A program made the translations under genes and the position numbers. Source: Combretum micranthum (lineage: Eukaryota > Streptophyta > Magnoliopsida > Myrtales > Combretaceae). From it: 64,000 nt of DNA. Numbering within the stretch: position 1 is the stretch's first letter; each line of letters starts with the position of its first letter. Under the pieces are notes generated by a model. The model worked only from the letters and a program-made list of their open reading frames with translations, was not told the origin of the DNA and ran no database searches. Positions 49,401 through 62,100 of this stretch are shown one piece after another. The stretch is taken from positions 434,001-498,000 of the forward strand of contig JAMXBD010000114.1 of the NCBI GenBank assembly GCA_024138025.1, written 5' to 3'.

Positions 49401-50982
49401 TCTAATCATTGCCTATATTCTATATAAATATATATGTGCATGTACAAGATTAGTTTGCCCTCTTGGAAGTCAAGTGCTAGATAAGCTATAACTAAGACCA
49501 TATTTTCATACATTTTTTTTAATGTGCTAGATTATTTTATTATGGTTGATTCTTTTATGAAGCTAAACGAATTCATATTTCTTGACCTATTAGATAGTGT
49601 GTTTTGAAGTATGTCTATGCCATAGTTGGATCATCAATCATTTACATGTTACGTGCCGTTTGGGGCTGTGTCACACGTCTTTCATGCTTCTTGCTCATTT
49701 GGAAAGTTTGGTCCAGTCTTCTTATCCTCTAAAAATGTTTTGAGGTTTTGTTAACACTTTAATAGTAAAACCCTTTTTTGTCTTGAGGAGTCTCACATAA
49801 GAAAACTTCTACTGATTTATCGATCTATTACCTATTATCTGATTGTTAAGATGACTATAAAAGTTAATATAATAAAATTTTTCAGTGGTTAGATTGAGTA
49901 TAATGTTGATCTAGATTTGGCATGAAACTACTCATATGTAAAATAAGAATCAATTCTCATCATAATATATAAAGTAAAGATGATGATCTTCAATAAAAAT
50001 GTGCAACGTAATTGTAAGATTTCCCATAATGAAAAACGTATGATGAAGTGAAGTGTGCAGCGCCGAGAATATAATTTCACATGACGAATATAGGCAAATA
50101 CATCAATGGAACCCACGAAATGATTTAATTTCTTATCCCACAATGGAAAATGAAATTATTGAAATAATCAAAGGTGTAGTTGTAGAAGGCATCTCAAGGA
50201 CTTTCCTTCGACTAACAGCTGCATTGCTTCGTTAATCTTCTCAAATGGAAGCTCGTGCGTAATAAACTCATCCAAATTTATTTTCTATACCAAAAAGAAA
50301 AATAAAAATGAATAATTCAAGACACGCCATTTGTCAGGCTGGAAAATTGATCAGAAAATATAGTTTGTGTTCGATTTTATTCATTTTATTTAGCGAGCAG
50401 ATAAAAAATCAATTCCGTTGACGAAACTATTTAGTTAATCATTTTATCATTAATATAAATATAATAATTAACATATTAAGAATTTTAATAGTATAATATG
50501 GATTAGATATGAATCTGAATTATTAATTGACTAATTGAACCGGTTTCATATAAAAATATAATGAGAACATAAAATTTTCTATTGTTTAATGTTGCATATG
50601 GCTTTCTAACTTTTGAAAATATATAAAAATAAATCATGTACATATTTCATCATCCTAAACTTCAGCTGATCCTTCCAAAAGAAAAAGAATAATTGTTGTT
50701 AATTAATTCTTTTTTTCAAAGAAATAGTAATGGCAAAAAAAAAAAAAAAAGGAAAAAGGGAAAAATCTTTCAAAGAGTGATATTTTTCTCTTCTTTTGTT
50801 TATTTGCCATTAATTTAATTGACACCTTCCATTTAAAGAGTAACTTCTGGCAATATAAAACATTTTCTATAATCTGCAACCAGCTTATTTGACTATTCTG
50901 AATAATTAATGTAATGTAATAAATATTTGTAAAATTTTGAAATAAAATACCCCATGCTCTATACCTAAACGAGAGAAATATA
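46436..50982. other. Intergenic, no gene seen
   Basis: Only short frames without motifs. The segment at about 47940-48130 shares words with 1180-1370 and may be a dispersed repeat. A T run at about 49366-49384 and segments at about 49800-49920 and 50400-50530 with loose likeness to MITE family B are the only notable items. Confidence 0.5.
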
Positions 50983-51145
50983 GGTTCCTTGGACCATCTA
51001 AATTTGGTTGCACCCTTCATTGAGGATGTGCTAAATAAGCTTGTGGGACCTTATGCAGTACTGCATGTGGACCGCAAGAGCCCCACAAGTTTATTTGGCA
51101 CACTCTCAATGGAGGGTGTAGCCAAATTTGGGTTGTCCAAGGACC
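50983..51145. mobile_element. 163-bp hairpin MITE with arms of about 65 bp
   Basis: The left arm (50983-51048) and the reverse complement of the right arm (51080-51145) match nearly base for base. Paired landmarks are CCTTGGAC/GTCCAAGG, CAAATTTGG/CTAAATTTGG, CACCCTTCATTGAGGATGTG/CACACTCTCAATGGAGGGTG and AAGCTTGTGGG/CCCACAAGTTT. The loop is about 31 bases and contains GCAGTACTGC. It is non-coding, with no clear TSD. A transcript through it would fold into a long stem. Confidence 0.88.
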
Positions 51146-51507
51146 ACCCCATCTATTTTGCTACCTAAACACTTGGAACCTACTTGAGTCAAGTCACTTG
51201 CCTACTATACCTATCATACCTACCACTTTTTCAGTCTACAACCTATAACTTTTATACATAACCTACCATACATACAACCTACACATCTACAACTTTTTAA
51301 ACAAACCTATAACTTTATGTAAAATCTAGCGATGGATCTTACATCTTCTCTATAAGTTATTTGACTCAAGTCCAACCCCTAAAGACCTATAGATAAGTTA
51401 AACTTTTCTCCCACCTACCATATTGAATCTTAGAAATACCAACAAATATCTCTCCCCCCTAATTAATGAAAAGCTGCTGATTTACCAGTTATATTTTGTG
51501 TTTGCAC

Positions 51508-54500
51508 TTTTTTTTTTTTCCTTTAAATCAAGAAAGGGCAAATATGCCCAAATCAGATACTACAAGTCCTCTTATAGGAGACTCCTATTACATCATGTAT
51601 AATGAACTCATTAAGAAAGTAAGGACATGATTCAATGTTATGAAAACCCAGTGGATAATCCAAGGCTCCATTGGCCAATAAATTAGCACATCGGTTTCCT
51701 TCTTTGTACGAATGTTGCACTTAGACATTCCACTCACCATTCAAAAGCTTCCAGATAGGCCTAAGAATATTCTAGCAGCATTGTCCCTATGGTTCTTTTT
51801 ATTTTAGCAACTGAATTGCCAACTTGTTGTCCATTTCAAGAACAATGTTTCTATAACCCAGCTTCCATGCTAAAGACAAGCCATAGTATCAACCCCATAA
51901 CTTAGCTTGGATTGACGAACAAGACCTCAAGTTTTCCATGAAACCACTAAGCCATCTTCCTTGGCTATCATGAAGCAAACCACCTGCAGAAGCTAGAGAA
52001 TTATTCTTGATTGCCCCATCGATATTAATTTCATAAACACTCTCTACAGAAGGATGCCAGCCAACCAAAATCTCTGAGCGTTGACGATTGTTAATGCTCA
52101 TCTCTTTCATTTGTTGAGCAGCCATATTACAGTCCTTAACTGAAGCTTTTACCTGAGCAAGAATCAAAATTGCATCTATAGACTTCCCGGTAAACACATA
52201 TTTATTTCACCACGTCTAAAGCTGCTAGCATCAAAGCCAAAAGTTACATACCAATTTCAAACTTCACGTTCTTCTTTACTTTTAGTTTGGATAACAACCA
52301 ATCTTTGAATGGCATATTTAAAGAGCGAGTACGTTTATGATGAGTAATAAAATTGCACCAAATAGCAAAAGCATTATCACATTTTTTGAAACGTGATCTA
52401 TGTTTTCTATACCATCATTGCAAACTTGAAAAAACTAATTAACTGCTAAATGACATCTCTTCCTTTCTTTATTAGTGAGCAAAGCATTTATGTCACTAGC
52501 CAGAGAAAATTTTTAACTCCTTTAGGTCCTTGCCAGTGCTATATTGTCCACCACTTGCTATCTTTGGGATTCCAAGTATTATCGCATTTCAAAGTGTACG
52601 CAGAAGCAACAATAAATACGCTAGAAGAGGTATATGTCCATAAAAAACGGTTAGGACTTGTTGATGGAGAGAATGGGTGCACTGCTGCAATAATAGCAAG
52701 TTATTTTTGGAGCTAGCTTTTCATTGAGGAGATCCTAATTCCATCCCCTTGATGCAGTAGTGAATTCATTCACTCTTCTTGTTAAATCCTCATTGTATAA
52801 CACATCTTTATAAATTTCTATCAAAGGGCAGTCAATTGGCAACCATCTATCAACCCAAAATTTCACATCATTCCCATTACCCACTATCTAGAATAAAAAC
52901 TTGTCTAACAAATTTCCACACCTTCCTCATATTTTTGGCCATAAATGAGAGCAATTGCCAATAAATAATTGGTTAGGGATAAAAGGTAATGGAATCTTGT
53001 ATTTAGCATGAGAACTTGAGTCCACAAAGTATTTGATAGAACGACAATCCCCTAAGCAACTTTCATAACCAAAGTATAATTTAGGTCATTCATTGTAACA
53101 TAGATTCAAGTGTCCATTTTCCTTCGACTGACAAACATCATCCTAGTTGACCAAACTCATTTTCCTTTCATTATCAATGGATTCCCATATAAATTTCCTT
53201 CTCACTTTATCAATTTCATTACAAAGACCTTTTGTAATCTAGATGTTTGCATTGTATGGATTGGGATAGTAGATATAACAGATTTATATAAGGTAACCCT
53301 TCATGCTAAAGAGAAATGATGTGGGTGCCAATTTGTAGCACACTTTTGGACTTTTTATAGCACTTGCTTATAAGTATTTACTGACACCCTTCCATGCAAT
53401 AATGAAACTCCTAAATATTTCTCTAGGTTAGAGGATTGACTAAAGCCCAGCTTAGCATTAAGATCACTAGTAATATCTTCAGAAATATTAAGGGAGAAAT
53501 ATACCTGAGTCTTTTCTTTATTGACAGAATGACTAGAGGCTGAGTAAAAGTCAGCGAAGATACCATTCACCACATCTTCCCGTTCCCTTAATGCTTCAGG
53601 AGATAGGACAAGATAGTTAGCAAAAATAAGTGAGATATCTTCACCTCTCTAGAATCAAAGATAAAAGGCTTCCAAGTCCCCACCTCAATAGCCTTTCTTA
53701 TTGCCCAGGAATATCTCTTTGTATAAATAACAAAGACATATTGGGAGACTGGGTCTCCTTACTCGACACCACAATTCGAAATAAAAGGCTCACTCAAAAA
53801 GCCATCCCAAGAAATCTGCATTGAGCTCGAATATAGAGAACTCAATTTAATATCTAATATGAAATAAGGAACACCAGCAACATCTAAGGAGTGTTATAAG
53901 CTTTTTCGAGATCAATTTTAATTGCCATGAACCCTTTTTTCCCCTCCTTCAACTTCATAGAGTGCATGATCTCTTGAGCGCTGCCTCGCCACAAAATTAG
54001 TATGTGTAGGATAGATAAGGTGGTTCATTACTAACTTTAGACGATTGGCTATCACCTTTGTGATAACTTTGTAACAAACATTACATAAACTTATCAATTT
54101 GAAATGATTAAACCTTTCTGGTTTTTCAATCTTTGGAATCAATAAATAAGTGATCTGTTAAGCTTCTCATCAACCATTCCTTTTACAAGGGTAGACTTAA
54201 CCATAGAGCTTAGAGCAAGTCCCACAAATTTCCAATTCCTTTGGTAGAAATGCACATTAAGTCTGTCAAGATTGGGGGCTTTATTAGGTACCATTTCAAA
54301 GATAGCTTGTTGAATTTCTCCATCACAAATTTGCCTACTAAGACTCGTCCTCTTCACATTTGAAAGAATAGGAAAAAGATTTTTGATCTGATATCAATTA
54401 TCTCTAGGTGAGTTGCTTGTGAAAACTGATTGGAAAAATATAGCTTCTTTTTTTTTTTTTTCTCATAATATTAGGATTTAAGCACCAATTCCCACCATTT

Positions 54501-57415
54501 ATCCTCAGTTGCTTCACTCTATTTTTAGTATAAGATCTTATTGTAGCATAAAAAAAGAAGAGTTCTTGTCACCATAAGAAATCCATTAGAATTCGTTCTT
54601 TGCTACCATAATAGATCTTCTTGAGTGACACTTTCACATTCCTCCCTAAAAATAATTCCAGCATTCTTAAATTGGACATTGAGTGAGTTTCTAAAGCCTT
54701 TTAAAGGCCTACAATTCTTGCCAAAATCTGCCTTTTCCTTCTAAAAATATTACCAAATTTAGTTCTATTCAATGTATTTGCTTCTTGGTAGAAAAAAGAA
54801 ATTGTATCAAATAGGTTCCCCTTATCAATTCATTTTCTTTCCAAAAAAGTCCCAAGATTGATGAGCACTCCAAGTCTTAACATACTTGAATCTCATTTCA
54901 TGAATTGGCATATTAGGCTTATTATCAATTTTAACCAAGAGTGGAGACTGGTCCGGTTTGATGATGAACTAAAGTAGTGCCAAGAAAATCATTTCATTTC
55001 CTATTGACAAGAGCTCTATCGAGTCTTTCATGACAAAGATCTCTAGACCATTTGAAACGTGCTCCAGTAAAACCCAGATTAATCATATGATACTCAGCAA
55101 TCTAAGCCTTAAATTTTCTATAAGGATTAGCATGGTTATTTCTGCCATTTATTTTCTCATTAGGATGAATAATCGCATTGAAGTCACCAGCAATGATCAA
55201 TGGGTTGTTGATATCATCCGTAATTTCATTCAATTGATGTCGAAGACCTCTTCTAATCATGGCATTGGGACTACCACACACCACTGTGAACATAAACTCA
55301 CCACCCTTAGGTAAACCTATTTTAACATGCATACATTGATAATCATTAAGGTGAACTTGCACATTAAAGGTATCCTTTTAGAGAAGCCATATTCCACCTG
55401 GAAAACCAATTGCTTCTATTTTATGAGAACAGCTAAAACTCTACTTACGAATAGTAGCCTCTACACAAGCTTCATTGATATGGGGCTCAAGTAAAGCTAA
55501 TGCGCTCGCATGATACAAATGGGAAAAGGCTTTCACCACATAGATAAAATCTCTATTTATTGCTCCCTGACAAATCCATACAAGATAGAACACATCATAA
55601 ATTAAATGAAGAAAGGGATGAAAAATACCTCCAAACACTCAAACATCCACTTCGTTTTCCCCATCGTAGAACTCATTCTCATTAAGCAACAAGTTCTCCT
55701 CACCACTGGTAAGGACCATATCTTCTAACAACTCCTGTCTACTTTTCTGCTTATTGTCTATCTTCTTTAGGCTTGATTGCTTAAACTTTAGGTTGATTTG
55801 TTTTGATTTTTCTGGAGGGCGTCCTAATTGGCCTCAGAAATATTGATATTGTGGGCATCACAGTGTTATCTTTCTCTAATCCAATATTATAACAATGGCG
55901 AGAGGGAGAGGGATGCTCTAGGATGACCACCGAGTGTAATTTTGGATCCAATTTGTTTCCATTCTTCCATGAGCCTCCTCAACATGAATAGGCTTCAAAA
56001 ACTTCCTCCAACTTAGAGACAGTGGATTGGGCTAAATCAGAGCTCTGATCAACATTTAGATTATTATTTTCTTTGTCCTTCATTAATTCTGGATTTTCAA
56101 CATTGAGATCAACATCAAGTTGTTCGGCTTTGTGACATTTATAGACTTTTTACACTTATCTTGGACATTCTTGGAAGTTTCTCCCATGTATAAGACTTTC
56201 TTTAGTTGCTCATTATTATAATTATTCACATGTACAACATCAAATCTCCTACCATTGTCAACACCTTCATTTCCGGTATTAAAATCCCTTCCAAATTGGC
56301 TAAGACATTAAATCCAGTATGGTAATCCCCTTCGATATTCTCCTTAAATTCATTACTCCTAGCATTATTTCCTTGTATTTGTTTCTTTCTTCTACGTTTA
56401 GTGGCATGAATCTAGGTTCCAAAATTTTCAATAGAGATTTCCTCCGGTCTCCTGTTCCGATCACTTTCCTCTACTAACATAGAATTTACAGGTCTGCTGA
56501 TATTAACGGGGGTGGTTTCCTCATCAATTCTACACATATCACTAATGTTTCCATATCTCCCACATTTATAACAAATATAGGGGAGGTCTTCGTACTCCCC
56601 ACATTATATTCGACCATCAATATGAATTTTTGATAATAGCGGTTTACATTAATCTAACTCAATAGCCATGGGAGCAAATTTTCCCCTTTGAGAGGTCACT
56701 GTATTATAGTCAATTTTGATAAATTTTCCTGACATTGATATTATAGGTCGAAGGATTCCTTTATGAGAATACTGTATTGGCATATTTGGAATTTTGATCC
56801 AAACTGCTATGGTTGAAAGATTTTCCTCTCTGGTATTGAAAGAAGGGGTCCATGGTTGAACAATTAAATAATGTCCCATTATAGACCATGGACTGGTTAA
56901 TAGAGCATAGTATAATCTTCCAAGCACATCAATCTAACTAAAAAGTAACCATTATCAAGATCTACCATCTTAACATCACCCTTTGGATTCCAAAAGCTCC
57001 TGATGCAACTATATAGCATTCTATATCCAATGTTTTTGCTTAGCAGCTTGAACACCATAGTTTTTTGCATTGCCTGAGACATTAAATTGTGAATTCAATC
57101 AGAGAAAGTGATTTCTAGCATATCACAATCCATCTTTGAAGCTATATCATCCTCATCAATTTCGAAATCCACATCCATATATGGGGAATCATCTTTCTCA
57201 GTTTCTCCCCGGTTCAGTAACATATCTTTGAAAGATAAATCTTTACCATTTCCATCTTCATTCGCTGTTTTATTCTTCACCTTTTTTGTACATCGATCCT
57301 CCTTATCCGACATAGGAGAAGGGGTCTCCTTCACAAGTAGAGAATTCTCCTTAAAAAACGCTTTCACTAAAGACTACTTTTTTCTTATCGTATGATGATG
57401 ATTTTGAAACACCAC
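51508..57415 (-). pseudogene. Decayed L1-type LINE retrotransposon
   Basis: Read on the minus strand, domains follow plant L1 order. An acidic N-terminal region is at 57367-57095, and a DUF4283-like ORF1 core at about 57082-56649 (GYFLVRL, VQPWT). A zinc knuckle near 56555 has its His replaced (CYKCGRYGNISDMC). The endonuclease covers about 55640-55100 (GFPGGIWLL; LIIAGDFNAI). Reverse transcriptase covers about 54357-53300 (NKAPNLDRLN, FKLISLCNVCYKVI), where the FADD catalytic box near 53620 reads FANY. A C-terminal RNase H is at about 52080-51800 (NIDGA). A T run at 51508-51519 would be the 3' poly(A) tail. Many stops and frameshifts are present, so it is inactive. The 5' boundary is approximate and no TSD was found. 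Confidence 0.88.
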
Positions 57416-58906
57416 AATCCATTATTTATAACTTATGTTTCCATTTTTTTTCAAAAAATATGAATAAGGTTATAACGGTGTTAATATTAAGGAATGAAAT
57501 AAGATTACATTATTTTTAATTGTTAATTTTTTATTTAAATGAAAGTATTTAAAAAAAGAATTCTAATAATGAATTGCCATTTATAGAATTGAGTAAAAAA
57601 TGACTATTTACTATTTTTTTATAATAAGAATTCTATATACAATTGCTATTGTAGATAATTAGATGTTATAGTAACCTTTTATAAGAAATTCATGTAATGA
57701 ACTTAAATTACTGTTACATTAAATTCAACGGGCAACGGATATTAAAAGATAGGAAATGAATAATATATATATATATATATATATTTTGAGTATAGAAAAA
57801 CTAACCCCATTCACGCACTCCCAGGCAAAATGTGGGAGTTGGGTCTTTCCCTTGAAGTCCCCAAAAGTAGATCCAATAATGCGCTGACCGGTGAATAGCT
57901 CCATGGGATGGATCGGAAGGGTCTCTGGCCTCGTATGAACTCCCAACATTGTGGTCAATCCCCATCCCTGATATTATTCATAATACATGCAAACATTTCG
58001 ACAAAAATTACTTTGTACAACCTCGTGTTGAGTGTTTGTTCAACAATTGGCATGCACGTGAAGTTAGAGATATAAATGAATGGAATTATTCGTAGGATAT
58101 TTGAGTTTTGCTTGACATATATATGTGAGTTCGATATAATAGTTTATTTGATTTTAAAGTTGGGCTAATTAACTAATTAATCAAGATAAGTTTGAGTTTC
58201 CCAATGTTTGATTCGATTGATTTGTAAGTCTATGTCTATATATTGGAATTCAACTTGAAGATAAATTCAAGTTTAATTGAAGCCGAATTTAAATATTAAT
58301 ATTATTATAATTAAAGTAAATTTTTTTTTTATTTATCAAATAAAACTTAAACAAATCTAATCAAATCAAATTTGAACTTATAAAGTGCCATTTCATGTAA
58401 GATTCGAGTTTTGGATCATATTTGAGTTCGGGTTTAGAACAAAATTGTTTATAGATGATTGAAACATATACTTAGGGCATACATTTGCATAAATTCCGAA
58501 GCTGTAGGGACACAACAAATTTTGCAGAAGCATGTGAGTTTTGACAGATGAAAGATAAAAACTATGCTGGTGGATCTAGTGCTATTCCTGTATACACGTG
58601 AGCACAAACATCCTTAAGCAGCATAGGCAAGGACAAGAAGCTTACTAATTTTGACTAGATGGATAAAATTAAAATATTCTAAATTTTATAAAAGATTGGA
58701 TGTTTATTAATTCCACTATATTCATGTGTATCTTCAAAATATGTGGATGTCTATGGTATGTTAGGTGATTGGGATTTGTACAAATTTTATATCAGCATCT
58801 TCTTTTATTATGTTTTCCTATTTACTTTTGTAATTATTATTTTTGTTTGGTCATGACATATATTTATTAAAAAATTAATTATTGTCAATCAATTTGAAAT
58901 CAACAG
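57416..58906. other. Intergenic, no gene seen
   Basis: Contains a (TA)n run at about 57761-57785. A GC-richer patch at about 57800-57965 has a 77-codon minus-strand frame that looks like repeat DNA rather than a gene. The remainder is AT-rich. Confidence 0.5.
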
Positions 58907-58911
58907 GTATC

Positions 58912-59151
58912 TGAAGAATCAAAGATCAACACAGAGGAAATCACATGGATGAAGAAACCCTATTTTGAGATGTCGTATATTTCAGAGAAAGAAAGAGTAA
59001 AGTTCTTGTGTTATACAAAATGTTTCTCTTCCTAAAACAGAAAGCAGAAAAACCTATTTATACTTCTACTGTATCTACAGTAACAAACTCTGTTAACTAA
59101 CAGAGGACTAACAGACTTTAATAAAATATATGTACAGATTATATATTAACA
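58912..59151 (-). repeat. 3' LTR of the copia element
   Basis: 240 bp at the low-coordinate side, which is the 3' LTR because the element reads on the minus strand. Relative to the other LTR it lacks one C (CACATGG), has an extra T (CTCTTCC) and lacks one A (TATATTAACA). Confidence 0.95.
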
Positions 59152-59163
59152 CCCCCCCCTCAA
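59152..59163 (-). other. Polypurine tract of the copia element
   Basis: On the minus strand TTGAGGGGGGGG lies directly against the TGTTAA start of the 3' LTR. It would prime plus-strand DNA synthesis. The Gag-Pol stop codon TGA (59160-59162) is embedded in it. Confidence 0.92.
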
Positions 59164-62100
59164 GGTGGGACTTGAAGAAGACCCAACTTGGAGCATATTG
59201 AGACCGTGACAGATTCTGGAAGTAGCTTTGTAAAAACATCTGCTGGTTGCTGAGAAGAAGAAATATGTTGAAGTTGAAGAAAACCTTTTGTGATATAATC
59301 TCGAATGAAATGGACGTCAATTTCGATGTGTGTTGTCCGTCCATGTTGACAAGGATTATTGGCAATCAAAATAGCAGATTTATTATCACAAAATAATGAA
59401 ACAGGGAGAGAAACATCCACCATCAGATCATGAAGTATGTAAGAAATCCATAAGATTTCCTTACAGGTAGCAGCAAGACTCCGATATTCGGCTTCAGCGG
59501 AAGATGTAGAAACAGTCGGCTGTTTCTTAGATTTCCAAGACACGAGAGCAGATCCCAACATTATACAATAACCAGTGATTGACTTCCGATCAACAGAACA
59601 AGATGCCCAATCGGCATCAGCAAAAGCAACCAAGTTTAAGTCGTTATCAGCAGGAAAGAACAAACCCAAATTAATTGTAGACTTCAAATACCTCAGTAAA
59701 TGTGTTAAAGCCAACAAATGAGTAGAACGAGGTGCTGAAACAAACTGACTAAGACGATTTACTGCATAGGAGATATCAGGACGAGACAAATTCAGATAAA
59801 GAAGTTTACCAACCATCCGACGGAAGAAACTTGGATCTACCAATAAATCCCCTGTCTCTTTATCAAGTCGAACATTAGTAGGAAGAGGAGTTTTAGCAGG
59901 TCTACACCCTGTCATACCTGCAACTTCCAGCATATCCAAAATGTACTTTCGTTGATGAATTTGAATGCCAGATGGACTTCGATATAACTCAAGTCCTAAA
60001 AAGAATCTAGCTTCCCCTAAATCTTTAATGGTAAAAGCCAGATCTAATTCATGCTTCAGATTAATCAGAACATTGTTATCTGTACCAGTCAACAATAAAT
60101 CATCAACATATATCAAGGCAACATGAAAACCATGAGAATCTTGACGAGTAAAAAGGGAATAATCATTTTTAGATTGAGAAAATCCTTTACTCAAAAGAAA
60201 CTGTGTTAGCTCATGATTCCATTCCCTAGAGGCTTGCTTAAGCCCATATAGAGATCTTTTCAATCTACAAACTTGTTGAGAGGAAGCCTTAGAATATCCA
60301 AGCGGTGGCTGCATATATATTTCTTCATGTAAAGTACCATGAAGAAAGGCATTATTTATGTCCACTTGATGCAAAGGCCAACCTTTTGCACTTGCTAAAG
60401 CCAACACAATCCGAACAGTTCCTAATTTAGCAACAGGAGAAAACGTATCATGGTAATCCTCTCCTTCAATTTGAGTATATCCCTTAGCTACTAAACGTGC
60501 TTTATAACGTTCTACTGACCCATCCGGATTAAACTTGGTTTTGTAAATCCATTTGCATCCAATAGCCTTCTTTCCTTTAGGCAAAACAGTAAGTTCCCAT
60601 GTATCATTTTTTTCTAAGGCTTCTATCTCCCTATTCATGGCTTCCACCCATTCTTTATGTTTAATAGCTTGTAAATAAGTCTTTGGTTCAGGAACAAGAA
60701 ACACATTAGCCAACGAATGCACAAAATCTGATGTATAATGAGTGAATGAATCTGATGGAAAAAGAGGATATAAAATAGAAAGCAAAGAATCAGATGAAGA
60801 TGCATGATGTAATGTATGTACATAATCTTGTAACCAATGTGATGTCTTTCTTTGCCTATGTGATCGACGTAAGGGAATGGAAGAATGTGTATCAGACACA
60901 GTAAGAGAATCCTGAGAATGTAAAGTTTCTGAAGAAATGGGAATAACAGATGACTGGAGTGGATCAGATTCATCAAAATGTAATGGCTCCACAACTGTAT
61001 TAGGGACAGAAGGTAAAATCTGATCACGAAAAGGGAATTCATTTTCAAAAAATAGAACATCCCTACTAATAACAACCTTTTGGGTGGACAAATCAAAAAG
61101 TTTATAAGCTTTTTGTCCTTGTACATACCCTAGGAAAATACACCGTGCTCCTCTAGGATCAAGTTTATCTCGCTTTTGAGTAGGAATACTAGAGAAACAA
61201 AGGCAACCCATCACTCGCAAATGTGTGTAATCTGGTTGTTGGCCAAAAAGAAGTTCATAAGGTGTTTTCCAATCAAGATTTGCCATTGGCATGCGGTTAA
61301 TGAGATATGTAGCAGTTAACACACAATCACTCCAAAAGTGTTTAGGTAAATTTGCATGTATTCGTAGAGCTCTACTTGTATCAAGTAAATGACGGTGTTT
61401 TCGCTCAACCCTCCCATTTTGTTGAGGTGTGTAAACAGTAGAGCGTTGATGTATGATTCCTAAGGTAGTAAACAAGGATTGAGTGACATGTGAAAGGAAT
61501 TCAGAACCATTATCAGTTCTAACAAACTTGGGTGTGACATCAAAATGATTCTTGACATACTTGAAAAATTGAGCCAAAACACTTGGAACTTGAAACTTAT
61601 TGTTTAGAATATAAGTCCAAGTGCCTCTACTAAAATCATCAAGAATAGTAAGGAAATAGTTTCCTCCACTAAAAGATGTAACTTTATAAGGACCCCAAAG
61701 GTCAATATGTAACAAATGGAAAGGAAATGGAGATTTATTAGAACTGGAATGAAAAGGCAATCGATGCATCTTTGCCTTACAACAAGTTTCACAAAAGAAA
61801 TGTGACCAATTCAAAGTCTTACAATCAGATAAGTGCGACAACTTGGAAACTGAAGAATGACCCATTCTAGCATGGATCAAATGACCTTTGTCATTCTTAT
61901 TACAAGAAATCAAAGAAACTGAATTGTTATGCAACAAAGGAAGTTTTACATTGGTAAAAGATTGAAGTACATACAATCCATTGCATTCTTTAGCCTCAGC
62001 TACAAATGATTTAGTGTGCTGGTCCTGGAAAAGACATGAATGAACATTTATTGTGATGGACAAAGAATTGTGCTGCAAGAGTTTGCTAACTGACATGAGG

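Noticed and set aside
60635..61126. 163-codon minus-strand frame inside the copia element
   Set aside because: Alternate frame of the intact Gag-Pol; no independent motif.
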